Origin: Flavobacterium sp. ACN6
GTDB taxonomy: Bacteria > Bacteroidota > Bacteroidia > Flavobacteriales > Flavobacteriaceae
DNA length: 64,000 nt
Assembly: GCF_002304005.1 (NCBI RefSeq)
Contig: NZ_MRCQ01000001.1
Span: 372,001 to 436,000 of the forward strand
Reading direction: 5' to 3'
Of this stretch, positions 55,031-62,535 are shown one piece after another (within the stretch, counting starts at the first letter, position 1; every line of letters starts with the position of its first letter). Position numbers and translations under genes: made by a program. The notes under the pieces are model-generated. The model had not been told where the DNA came from. It saw only the letters and a list, made by a program, of their open reading frames with translations, and ran no database searches.

Positions 55031-55056
55031 AAAAGAAACTAGTTTCTCACACATAG
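55031..55056. repeat. Left end of dispersed element (split copy)
   Basis: 26 nt identical to 42902-42927. The matching right end is found about 520 bp away at 55576-55635 instead of about 50 bp, suggesting later insertions. Confidence 0.65.
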
Positions 55057-55366
55057 CTTTGCATAAGCAGGATTAACAACTTTCTCAAAGTTATTTTAAG
55101 AATGTTTTTCTTTTAGTTCATTTCGAGCAACGAAGGATCACACGCGTTACTCCGCAAAGTAATTCCTCAATCTTTGTCGAGCTTCTAGTGTGATTGCTTC
55201 GCCAGTTCGCTATTGCTCGTGTCTTCCTCCATCAGGATGACAAGATTGCGGTATTTCTTTGACTTTTTCCGCCCTGAATTCAAATTGGAATTTGGATTTT
55301 ATCCCAAGGCTTCGGGATTGGAATTTCCTTTACCATAATTGGGATTTGGAATTTTTTACTTCCAGT

Positions 55367-55524
55367 TTGTCATCCTTTACGGCGGAAAGATCACACTAGA
55401 AACTCCGCAAAGATTGGCAAGCAACTAGAATGGAATGCCACAAAGTTGTCATCCTGAGGGGACGAAGGATCACACTAGAAACTCCGCAAAGATTGGCAAG
55501 CAACTATAATGGAACGCCAACTTT
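55367..55524. repeat. 79-bp tandem duplication of a GGATCACA-type repeat
   Basis: Two units begin with TTGTCATCCT at 55367 and 55446. Each includes a 52-nt block starting GATCACACTAGAAACTCCGC (55389-55440 and 55468-55519) that differs at only two positions. Confidence 0.85.
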
Positions 55525-55551
55525 GTCAAAGTTCAAAACTTTGACAAAGCT
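55519..55551. repeat. Nested palindromic repeat, copy 2
   Basis: Matches 42801-42833 over 33 nt with about two differences (central T to C and one near the right end). It directly joins the second 79-bp unit. Confidence 0.8.
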
Positions 55552-55575
55552 TAAAAAAACACATCGCTATGTTCA

Positions 55576-55635
55576 TTAAAGCAAGTGAAACGCCTTTTCA
55601 AAACCCCAAAAACTATGTCACTATGTGTTTAAACA
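55576..55635. repeat. Right end of dispersed element (split copy)
   Basis: Shares GCAAGTGAAACG and the later CTATG ... TGTGTTTAAA stretch with about 42964-43018 in the same order. Confidence 0.6.
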
Positions 55636-55913
55636 ATTTCATAATATATTTAAAATATACTTTAACCAACATCCCAAAACAAAAATAAACGTAAATTACA
55701 CACATAAAAAGTATCACAATAAAGCCTTAAAGACGACTATTTATCGCATACTTTTTCATCATTTTTCTCTAACTTAGCGCTCTACATTTTGAAATGTAAG
55801 ATTAAAATACACTTTGTTTTTCTGCAAAACATTGAATGAAAAAGAATTACCATGCTTTCTCTTACTTTTTTCTGCGAAAAACATCTTTCTAATAATTTAG
55901 TTAATTGAAAACT

Positions 55914-57323
55914 ATGAACAAATTTGATTTTGGAATTGTAGGACTTGGTGTAATGGGCCGTAACCTACTTTTAAATATTGCCAGCAATAAATTTGCAGCA
56001 GCAGGTTTAGACTTAGATACCGAAAAAGTCAATTCTCTTCAACAAGAAGCTGATGCCGACCATACTATTGAAGCAACAACAGATGTAAAACATTTTGTTG
56101 AACTTATTCAGCAGCCAAGAGCAATTATGTTATTGGTTCCAGCTGGAAAACCAGTAGACAGCGCAATTGCAAGTTTATTGCCTCACTTGGACAAAGGAGA
56201 TATTATAATTGACGGCGGAAACACTTATTTTACCGATACAGACAGAAGATTTATAGAATTATCTGAGAAAGGAATCCACTTCTTCGGAATGGGAATTTCT
56301 GGCGGCGAAAAAGGCGCTCGTTTCGGTCCTGCTATGATGCCTGGAGGAGATCAAAAAGCTTATGAAAGACTTCGTCCTATTTTTGAGGCAATTGCTGCAA
56401 AAGTTGACGGAGAACCTTGTGTAGAATATCTTGGAAATGGTTCTGCTGGAAACTACGTAAAAATGGTTCACAACGGAATTGAGTACGGAATCATGCAGTT
56501 GATTTCTGAAATTTATGACCTGATGAAAAGAGGTTATAATCTGGATGATACCACAATTCAAAAAACTTTTGACGAATGGAATCAAACTCACGATCTTAAA
56601 TCGTATTTGATCGAAATTACGGGAAAAATCCTGAAACAAGAAGATACAGACGGAGGTCTTTTAATCAATAAAATTTCGGATTGGGCTAAATCTAAAGGGA
56701 CAGGAAAATGGACTTCGCAAAATGCAATGGACTTGCAAGTTCCAGTTCCTACTATCGATGCCGCAGTTTTTATGCGCGATATGTCTAAAACCAAACCAGA
56801 AAGAATCAAAGCTTCTGAAAAATTAGTTTGGAATAGCGAAACAGCTGATGTGAACACGAGCGAAGCAATCGCTGCTTTAAAATCGGCTTTGTATTTGTCT
56901 ATCGTGGTAACTTATTCACAAGGTTTAGCGCAGCTTCATACCGCTTCTAAAGAATATAATTACGGATTAAATTTAGAAACTGTTGCCAAAATTTGGCGTG
57001 GAGGCTGTATTATTCGTGCCAGCATTTTAGAAGATTTCAGAAAAGCTTACGGTACAAAAGCAGGGTTGCCAAATTTACTTTTAGATGCTGGAATTGCTTC
57101 AAAACTAAATGAAAACCAAGCTGGAATGAGAGCTGTTATTCAGTTTGCGGTTCAAAAAGGATTACCTGTGGCAGGATTAATGAATTCACTTGCTTATTTT
57201 GATGCTTACAGATCAGCAAATCTTCCAACAAACCTAATTCAGGCACAGCGCGATTTCTTCGGAGCTCATACGTACGAACGTACCGACAAAGAAGGCGTTT
57301 TCCATACACAATGGGCTGAATAA
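55914..57323 (+). CDS. gnd: 6-phosphogluconate dehydrogenase (decarboxylating)
   Basis: From ATG 55914 (MNKFDFGIVGLGVMGRN; the TTG at 55905 is less likely) the protein has 469 residues, the usual length of the long-chain enzyme. The Rossmann GLGVMGRN, the substrate loop GGEKGARFGPAMMPGG, catalytic Lys in GNYVKMVHNGIEYG and the C-terminal dimer tail with THTYER-like AHTYERTDKEG are all intact. It converts 6-phosphogluconate to ribulose 5-phosphate, making NADPH. It heads the gnd-zwf-pgl operon and completes the oxidative pentose phosphate branch. Confidence 0.97.
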   Translation: MNKFDFGIVGLGVMGRNLLLNIASNKFAAAGLDLDTEKVNSLQQEADADHTIEATTDVKHFVELIQQPRAIMLLVPAGKPVDSAIASLLPHLDKGDIIIDGGNTYFTDTDRRFIELSEKGIHFFGMGISGGEKGARFGPAMMPGGDQKAYERLRPIFEAIAAKVDGEPCVEYLGNGSAGNYVKMVHNGIEYGIMQLISEIYDLMKRGYNLDDTTIQKTFDEWNQTHDLKSYLIEITGKILKQEDTDGGLLINKISDWAKSKGTGKWTSQNAMDLQVPVPTIDAAVFMRDMSKTKPERIKASEKLVWNSETADVNTSEAIAALKSALYLSIVVTYSQGLAQLHTASKEYNYGLNLETVAKIWRGGCIIRASILEDFRKAYGTKAGLPNLLLDAGIASKLNENQAGMRAVIQFAVQKGLPVAGLMNSLAYFDAYRSANLPTNLIQAQRDFFGAHTYERTDKEGVFHTQWAE

Positions 57324-57350
57324 GAAATTAAAGCAACACAACTACACACA

Positions 57351-58889
57351 ATGACTAAAAATAAACTTAAAAATCCAACAATCATTGTTATTTTTGGAGG
57401 AACCGGAGACTTAGCGAAAAGAAAGCTCTTTCCCGCTTTTCAAAATCTGTACCTTGACGGACGTATGTCTGAAAAGTTTCAGATTATTGCTCTTGGAAGA
57501 GCAGAAAAAACCAATGAAGATTTTCGCAGTTATGTCTTGGAAAACCTAAATGAATTTTCAAGAAAAAAAGGTCTTTCTGATCCAGAAACGGAAAAGTTTC
57601 TTTCTCATATCACTTATCACAGCCTTGATATTGATAAAGAAGAATCTTATATCGGATTAAACGAAAAAATCAACGCTTTTGATCTGGCTTTTGGCGAACG
57701 TGCCAATCGTCTTTTCTATCTTTCGATTACACCTTCTTTCATCTCAACAATTTCTAGTAATATCAAGAAAATTGGCCTTGCGGCGAATGCTAAGCAGGAT
57801 CGTATTATTATTGAAAAACCATTTGGTTACGATAAAGCTTCTGCAATTGAACTGAATGAAATGCTTTCGCAGACTTTCAAAGAAGAACAGATTTACAGAA
57901 TTGATCATTATTTGGGTAAAGAAACCGTTCAGAATATCTTGGCTTTCCGTTTTGGAAATTCGATGTTTGAACCTTTATGGAGCCGTAATTTTATTGATTT
58001 TGTCCAAATTACCGTAGCAGAAGAAGTCGGCGTTGAAGAACGAGGCGGATTCTATGAGGGTGTTGGAGCTTTAAAAGATATGATTCAGAACCATTTGCTT
58101 CAAATTTTATGTATGACGGCTATGGAAGCGCCTGCATCATTAGAAGCAGATGATATCCGTAACCGAAAAGCAGATGTTTTAAAATCGATTCGTCGTATTA
58201 AACCAGAAGAAGTAGATCATTACATTGTAAGAGGTCAATACGATGCTGGAACGATCAATGGAAAACCAGTTCCAGGATACCGTCAGGATAAAGGAATTGC
58301 ACCAGATTCTAATACAGAAACTTATGTGGCAATGAAAATATATCTGGACAACTGGAGATGGCAGGGAATTCCGTTTTACCTGCGTTCTGGAAAAAGAATG
58401 GAAGAAAAACAATCTTCAATTATTATCCAGTTCAAACCAGTGCCTCATTCTGCATTTTCTTACGGAAAAGAAGGCATGACACCAAACCGATTGATTATTA
58501 ATATTCAGCCGGCAATGGATATCAAATTGCAGTTTATGACCAAAAAACCAGGTTTATCACTGGCTCTAAGACCAGCAGAAATGGTATTTGATTATTTCGC
58601 CTGTTCTACAATGTCGCCAGAAGCTTATGAAACCTTGTTAGCAGATGCTTTAGCAGGAGATCCAACTCTATTTATGCGTTGGGATCAGGTAGAAGAGGCT
58701 TGGGATGCAATTGATACAATTCAGCAGGTATGGAAAACTACGGCACCAACCAATTTCCCAAATTACAAAGCAGGAAGCTGGGGACCAGAAGAAGCTGACG
58801 AACTGTTGGCGCGTCAAGGACACGCTTGGATTCCGAACACACAAAATGTTAAAAAAGAAGAAGTTTTAGATGGTACAGATATACAATAA
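57351..58889 (+). CDS. zwf: Glucose-6-phosphate 1-dehydrogenase
   Basis: The 512-residue protein has the N-terminal NAD(P) motif GGTGDLAKRKLFPA (16-29) and the active-site stretch RIDHYLGKETVQNI with the catalytic His region. IIEKPFGYD, QNHLLQILCMTAMEAP and RSGKRMEEKQ are also typical. It oxidises glucose 6-phosphate to the 6-phosphogluconolactone. It starts 27 nt after gnd and its last 20 nt overlap the start of pgl, so translation of the last two is likely coupled. Cofactor choice (NADP or NAD) is not read from the sequence. Confidence 0.97.
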   Translation: MTKNKLKNPTIIVIFGGTGDLAKRKLFPAFQNLYLDGRMSEKFQIIALGRAEKTNEDFRSYVLENLNEFSRKKGLSDPETEKFLSHITYHSLDIDKEESYIGLNEKINAFDLAFGERANRLFYLSITPSFISTISSNIKKIGLAANAKQDRIIIEKPFGYDKASAIELNEMLSQTFKEEQIYRIDHYLGKETVQNILAFRFGNSMFEPLWSRNFIDFVQITVAEEVGVEERGGFYEGVGALKDMIQNHLLQILCMTAMEAPASLEADDIRNRKADVLKSIRRIKPEEVDHYIVRGQYDAGTINGKPVPGYRQDKGIAPDSNTETYVAMKIYLDNWRWQGIPFYLRSGKRMEEKQSSIIIQFKPVPHSAFSYGKEGMTPNRLIINIQPAMDIKLQFMTKKPGLSLALRPAEMVFDYFACSTMSPEAYETLLADALAGDPTLFMRWDQVEEAWDAIDTIQQVWKTTAPTNFPNYKAGSWGPEEADELLARQGHAWIPNTQNVKKEEVLDGTDIQ

Positions 58890-59586
58890 TACAGAAGAAA
58901 TAAACACTACTGCAGCAGATCTTTTTGTGGAATATGCGCAGAAAGAAATTGCAGGAAAAGGTAAATTTACTGTTGTTCTTACAGGAGGTTCTTCTCCTGC
59001 AGGAATTTACAAACTTTTAGCTTCAGATACGTACAAAGACAAAATAGACTGGACTAAAGTTTATGTTTTTTGGGGCGACGAACGCTGGGTACCGCTTAAT
59101 GATGATTTGAGCAATGCTAAAATGTCTTATTCGACATTATTAAGCCACGTTCCTATTCCGCAGGAAAATATCTTTGAAATGTACAAAGACGGCGTGACAC
59201 CAGAAGAATATGCTGCTACTTACGAACAGACTATCAGAAAGGTTTTGGGCGAAGAAGGAAAATTTGACCTGATCTTATTGGGTATGGGAGACGACGGACA
59301 CACTGCCTCTCTTTTCCCAGGTGAGGCTGTTTTACAGGAACAAACCAAATGGGTTGACGCTTATTATTTAGCAGCTCAAAAAATGCACCGTATCACACTT
59401 ACTGCTCCATTGATCAACAAAGCTGCAAAAATCATTGTAGTGGCTTTTGGAGAGAAAAAAACGCATGCTTTAAAGGAAGTTACTAGTGGAGAATTCAATC
59501 CAACATTGTATCCAATGCAATTGATCAAACCTGTTTCAGGTGATTTATTGTTTTTGGTAGATAAAGTTGCTGCTGGAACGAACTAA
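58870..59586 (+). CDS. pgl: 6-phosphogluconolactonase
   Basis: The 238-residue protein is a DevB/SOL-type lactonase: LTGGSSPAGIYKLLA (phosphate loop, about 37-51), VYVFWGDERWVPLNDDLSN and LILLGMGDDGHTASLFPG with the catalytic His. It hydrolyses the lactone produced by zwf. Its ATG (58870) lies within the last seven codons of zwf, an overlap of 20 nt; no better downstream start near the overlap was seen. It closes the three-gene operon, followed by a terminator at 59611. Confidence 0.96.
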   Translation: MVQIYNNTEEINTTAADLFVEYAQKEIAGKGKFTVVLTGGSSPAGIYKLLASDTYKDKIDWTKVYVFWGDERWVPLNDDLSNAKMSYSTLLSHVPIPQENIFEMYKDGVTPEEYAATYEQTIRKVLGEEGKFDLILLGMGDDGHTASLFPGEAVLQEQTKWVDAYYLAAQKMHRITLTAPLINKAAKIIVVAFGEKKTHALKEVTSGEFNPTLYPMQLIKPVSGDLLFLVDKVAAGTN

Positions 59587-59610
59587 GAAATCATTTCTAC
59601 GATATATTTA

Positions 59611-59648
59611 TAAGGTTTAAACTGAAAAGTGTAAACCTTATTTTTTTG
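59611..59648 (+). terminator. Terminator of gnd-zwf-pgl operon
   Basis: TAAGGTTTA (59611-59619) pairs with TAAACCTTA (59632-59640), followed by a T run. Confidence 0.88.
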
Positions 59649-59651
59649 TTT

Positions 59652-59742
59652 TTTTACGCAGATTTTGCAGATTTAGGTAGATCTAACAGATTATTAAAAA
59701 AATCTGCGCAAATTTGCTTAGATCTGCTAAATCTGCGTGAAA
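59652..59742. repeat. Imperfect long inverted repeat built on CGCAGATTT/AAATCTGCG
   Basis: The left half (TTTTACGCAGATTTTGCAGA from 59652) and the right half (ending AAATCTGCGTGAAA at 59742) are inverted and about 80% alike over some 25 nt. The style matches repeats often seen between flavobacterial genes; copy number elsewhere is unknown. Confidence 0.6.
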
Positions 59743-59938
59743 GTCTACCAAAGCGACTGCTTCCTGAGCACAAAATATACGCAATGAAGTATTAAGCATC
59801 ACAAATAAAAATAAAAATACATTTTTTTTTCATAATCTACTTCAAAATAAAATCCAGCAAATTTTCAATAAATATTTTAAGCCAGTTCTTCTTTTTCTTC
59901 ACATTTTTGATATCATTCATATGTAGAAACTTTTTGTT

Positions 59939-60163
59939 TTACAACAATTCTAATATAAAAATTGCAATTAAAATAATGATGCCTAGAAAAATAAAAAATA
60001 TAGAAGTCAAATATAACTTCAAATTATAATAGTCTTTAAAATAATCTGAGGGATTATCTCTTTTTATTCCAACTTTTGGCATTCCCTTTCCTTTAAATCG
60101 TGTGGTATAAATAAAAGCGCCAACAGCTGCAATTACTAATGAAACTGCAATTAGGTCTGTCAC
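59939..60163 (-). CDS. Small membrane protein of unknown function
   Basis: The 74-residue product has two hydrophobic helices (about 3-19 and 50-72) flanking a polar, basic loop (FKGKGMPKVGIKRDNPSDYFKDY). No family was recognised. A reverse-strand TAAATTTG (60184-60177) lies 13 nt before its ATG, which would leave only a very short leader. It sits beside a SnoaL-like gene on the same strand. The short, composition-balanced sequence makes it likely to be real. Confidence 0.6.
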   Translation of the reverse strand: MTDLIAVSLVIAAVGAFIYTTRFKGKGMPKVGIKRDNPSDYFKDYYNLKLYLTSIFFIFLGIIILIAIFILELL

Positions 60164-60212
60164 TATATTTAATTATCAAATTTAAAAAATCGAATTCTTT
60201 TCATTTTTAAAA

Positions 60213-60572
60213 CTAATTTTCAACCAACTCAATATCCATCGTCTTTATCAACCCATCTTCAAAAGTATAAACATGCTTTACCAATCCGTCAAAAATCAGA
60301 GTGCCTTGAAGGTCTTTCACATTTTGCTTTACTAAAACTTCCAAGCTTCCATTATCTCTTTCAACAAAACCAGCGGGGTCTACTTTCGGATTTATTTCAG
60401 ACCATTGTCTCGTCCAATAGTGCCTGATTTCGTCATGACCGCTTATATAGCCGCCCTCCCACGCTTTTGACCATTGAACATCTTCCTGCATCGTGGATAA
60501 GCATTTATCAATATTTCTTTCATTAAAAGCATTGTAAGCTTTTCTAATTACATCTTGGAATTGATTGGACAT
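60213..60572 (-). CDS. SnoaL-like / NTF2-fold protein
   Basis: The 119-residue protein fits the SnoaL/NTF2-like fold: an N-terminal helix pair (FQDVIRKAYNAFNERNIDKCLSTMQEDVQWSKA), a GHDEIRHYWTRQWSEI segment, and four C-terminal strands (SLEVLVKQNVKDLQGTLIFDGLVKHVYTFEDGLIKTMDI). Proteins of this class bind small hydrophobic ligands or act as isomerases or cyclases, but many have no known activity. No signal peptide. No functional neighbour. Confidence 0.85.
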   Translation of the reverse strand: MSNQFQDVIRKAYNAFNERNIDKCLSTMQEDVQWSKAWEGGYISGHDEIRHYWTRQWSEINPKVDPAGFVERDNGSLEVLVKQNVKDLQGTLIFDGLVKHVYTFEDGLIKTMDIELVEN

Positions 60573-60731
60573 GATTCTAATTTTTTAATTGATTGAACTA
60601 AGATAGAAATAACTTCCTAAAAAGAAATCGGAATAAAAATTAAAACTCTAAAAATCAACTTTTAAAATTATCATATTTTTAATTTTAATCCTTTTTAGAA
60701 AAATTTTAAGAATCCTTACTTTTCAAATTGC

Positions 60732-60739
60732 TATATTTG
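60732..60739 (+). promoter_or_regulatory. -7 promoter element for the 60803 gene and perhaps the RND operon
   Basis: TATATTTG, 63 nt before the ATG at 60803; no -33 TTG at normal spacing. Confidence 0.4.
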
Positions 60740-60802
60740 GCGCACCATCAACAACTATAAGCCTTTTTTTTGAGATAACACTATAATCCTGCTGTGCTGT
60801 AA

Positions 60803-61162
60803 ATGAAACCTATTAAGTTCATATATATTGTTTTACTTTCGCTGCTTTCTTTCTTTAGAGGCACCGAAACGTATCAACAGCCGGTACATTTAAGTACGTG
60901 TATTACACATGACAGTGTTACAGCAGACGATTTATTAGTTAATTCTTCCGATTTCTCTTCTACAAAAAATCTGGAAGTTCATTACAAACTCAAAAAGAAA
61001 ATAAAATCCAGAGCGACTACTTTAGAACAAAGTACGATCAAAGCTCCTTATCTTAGTAATTTAATAAACTTTAAGCTTTATAAAAAGAGCTTAATATATG
61101 GTATAGCTTCAATATACCAGATTCAAAGGCATACTTACCTTCATTTGTACCAATTGTTCTAG
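60803..61162 (+). CDS. Hypothetical small protein upstream of the RND operon
   Basis: The 119-residue product begins with a hydrophobic stretch (MKPIKFIYIVLLSLLSFFRG) that may be a signal peptide or anchor, then a Ser/Thr-rich part with one Cys33, and a basic Tyr/Leu-rich C-terminus (FKLYKKSLIYGIASIYQIQRHTYLHLYQLF). No family recognised. A -7 element precedes it. It lies 231 nt before the efflux adaptor gene and could be a leader gene of that operon, but it is also possible that it is not translated. Confidence 0.45.
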   Translation: MKPIKFIYIVLLSLLSFFRGTETYQQPVHLSTCITHDSVTADDLLVNSSDFSSTKNLEVHYKLKKKIKSRATTLEQSTIKAPYLSNLINFKLYKKSLIYGIASIYQIQRHTYLHLYQLF

Positions 61163-61393
61163 ACCTTCAAATTTGTTTGTTTTTATCTTTTCAGAGTGAT
61201 CTGAAACAATTTTTCGTGTGCATAAACTGCGTATGAACTGTTATTGGCATAAAAACATTTCGTAAAACGGCACTTCTATCCAAAAAGGAAGTCAACCGAA
61301 AACACTCCTAAATTCAATATTTAAAATCAAATTCAACTCCCTTTTCTCGCATTAGGGAGCCTATATTTTTATATAATTTTTTAAAACCTAATT

Positions 61394-62485
61394 ATGACTA
61401 TTTATAAAAATCCATTCCTTTTATTCACGTTATCTTTGCTTGTTTTAGTCTCGTGCGGCGATAAGTCAAAAAAGAATTCCAACAACATAAAAACACTTCC
61501 TGTTTATAAAGTCACCTTAAAAGACACCATTATTTCGAGCAAATTTGTTGCCGATGTTCATGCTAAAAACAACGTAGAAATTCATGTACGAATTCCAGGT
61601 TTATTGGAAAAAGTATATGTGAGCGAAGGACAAAAAGTAAAAAAAGGACAAATCTTATTTAAAATAAGTGATGTCGAACTTCAAATACAGCTTCTAAAAG
61701 CCGAAGCCGTTTACAAAAGCGCAAAAGCCGACTTAAGAATTGCAACGGTAGAATTAGAACAAGCGCAAACCCTTTTCAATAAAAAAGTAATTGCCGACAA
61801 AGAATTAGAATTATCTAAAGCAAAAAATGATGCCGCTTCTGCGAAATTGGCTCACGCTGCTGCAGAAAAAAAAGCAATCAACCAGCAAATTAGTTTTACC
61901 ACAATCCGCGCGCCATATGACGGAACGGTAGATAGAATTCCGTTTAAAGAAGGAAGTTTAGTCGAAAATGGTTCTTTATTGACAACCGTTTCTCAATTGG
62001 ATGACGTTTACGCTTATTTCTCTATTCCAGAGAATACGTATTTCCAAATGATGGAAGACAAAACCCTTAATACACAGGGCGATATCAAACTGGTACTGCC
62101 AAACGGATTGGTTTACGATCAAAAAGGCGAACTAAGAACTGCAGATGGAGATATCGATAAACAAACCGGTTCTATTCAATACAAAGCAAAATTTCATAAT
62201 CCGCAGGGGTTTATCAAGCACGGAACTTCTGGAAAATTGATTATTTCAGAACCTAAAACCAATGCAATATTAATTCCGCAGAAAGCTGTTTTTTCTATTC
62301 AGGACAAACAATATGTATTTCTGGTAAAAAAAGATGGAGTAGTTAAAATGACCAATGTTACAATTGGAAGTACTCTTGATGATGTTTATATCCTAAACGA
62401 CGGTCTAAAAAGCGATGACCTAATTGTTCAGGAAGGTACGCAGTCATTGAGAGACGGCGATAAAATCAACATCAAACAAACGTAG
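61394..62485 (+). CDS. RND efflux periplasmic adaptor (membrane fusion protein)
   Basis: The 363-residue lipoprotein (lipobox LVSCG, Cys21) is an AcrA/MexA-type adaptor: first barrel-sandwich half (VEIHVRIPGLLEKVYVSEGQKVKKGQILFKISD), an alpha-hairpin (about 95-160), the second half (FTTIRAPYDGTVDRIPFKEGSLVENGSLLTTVSQLD) and beta-barrel and membrane-proximal parts (VKMTNVTIGSTLDDVYILNDGLKSDDLIVQEG). It links the inner membrane pump encoded 50 nt downstream with an outer membrane TolC-like channel. Substrate not known; HAE1-type partner suggests drugs or other hydrophobic compounds. Confidence 0.95.
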   Translation: MTIYKNPFLLFTLSLLVLVSCGDKSKKNSNNIKTLPVYKVTLKDTIISSKFVADVHAKNNVEIHVRIPGLLEKVYVSEGQKVKKGQILFKISDVELQIQLLKAEAVYKSAKADLRIATVELEQAQTLFNKKVIADKELELSKAKNDAASAKLAHAAAEKKAINQQISFTTIRAPYDGTVDRIPFKEGSLVENGSLLTTVSQLDDVYAYFSIPENTYFQMMEDKTLNTQGDIKLVLPNGLVYDQKGELRTADGDIDKQTGSIQYKAKFHNPQGFIKHGTSGKLIISEPKTNAILIPQKAVFSIQDKQYVFLVKKDGVVKMTNVTIGSTLDDVYILNDGLKSDDLIVQEGTQSLRDGDKINIKQT

Positions 62486-62535
62486 TTTATCGAGTTGTAA
62501 AACAGTTATTTAATTATTGATCTAAAAAAAAAATA

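Larger units (their letters stand above)
54926..55913. other. About 1 kb repeat-rich region without genes
   Basis: No credible reading frame is present between the antiporter and gnd. It is a patchwork of dispersed repeats: end pieces of the 42902-type element (inverted piece 54979-54997, left end 55031-55056, right end 55576-55635), GGATCACA-type blocks in both directions, a 79-bp tandem duplication (55367-55524) and the second nested palindrome (55519-55551). Confidence 0.6.
59587..59938. other. Gene-free stretch with terminator and repeat
   Basis: This 352-bp stretch contains the pgl terminator (59611-59648) and a long inverted repeat (59652-59742). The rest is AT-rich with nothing recognised. 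Confidence 0.5.

Noticed and set aside
55389..55519. Possible CRISPR-like direct repeats
   Set aside because: Only two units of 52 nt in a 79-bp tandem duplication, with similar rather than unique intervening sequence, and no cas genes.
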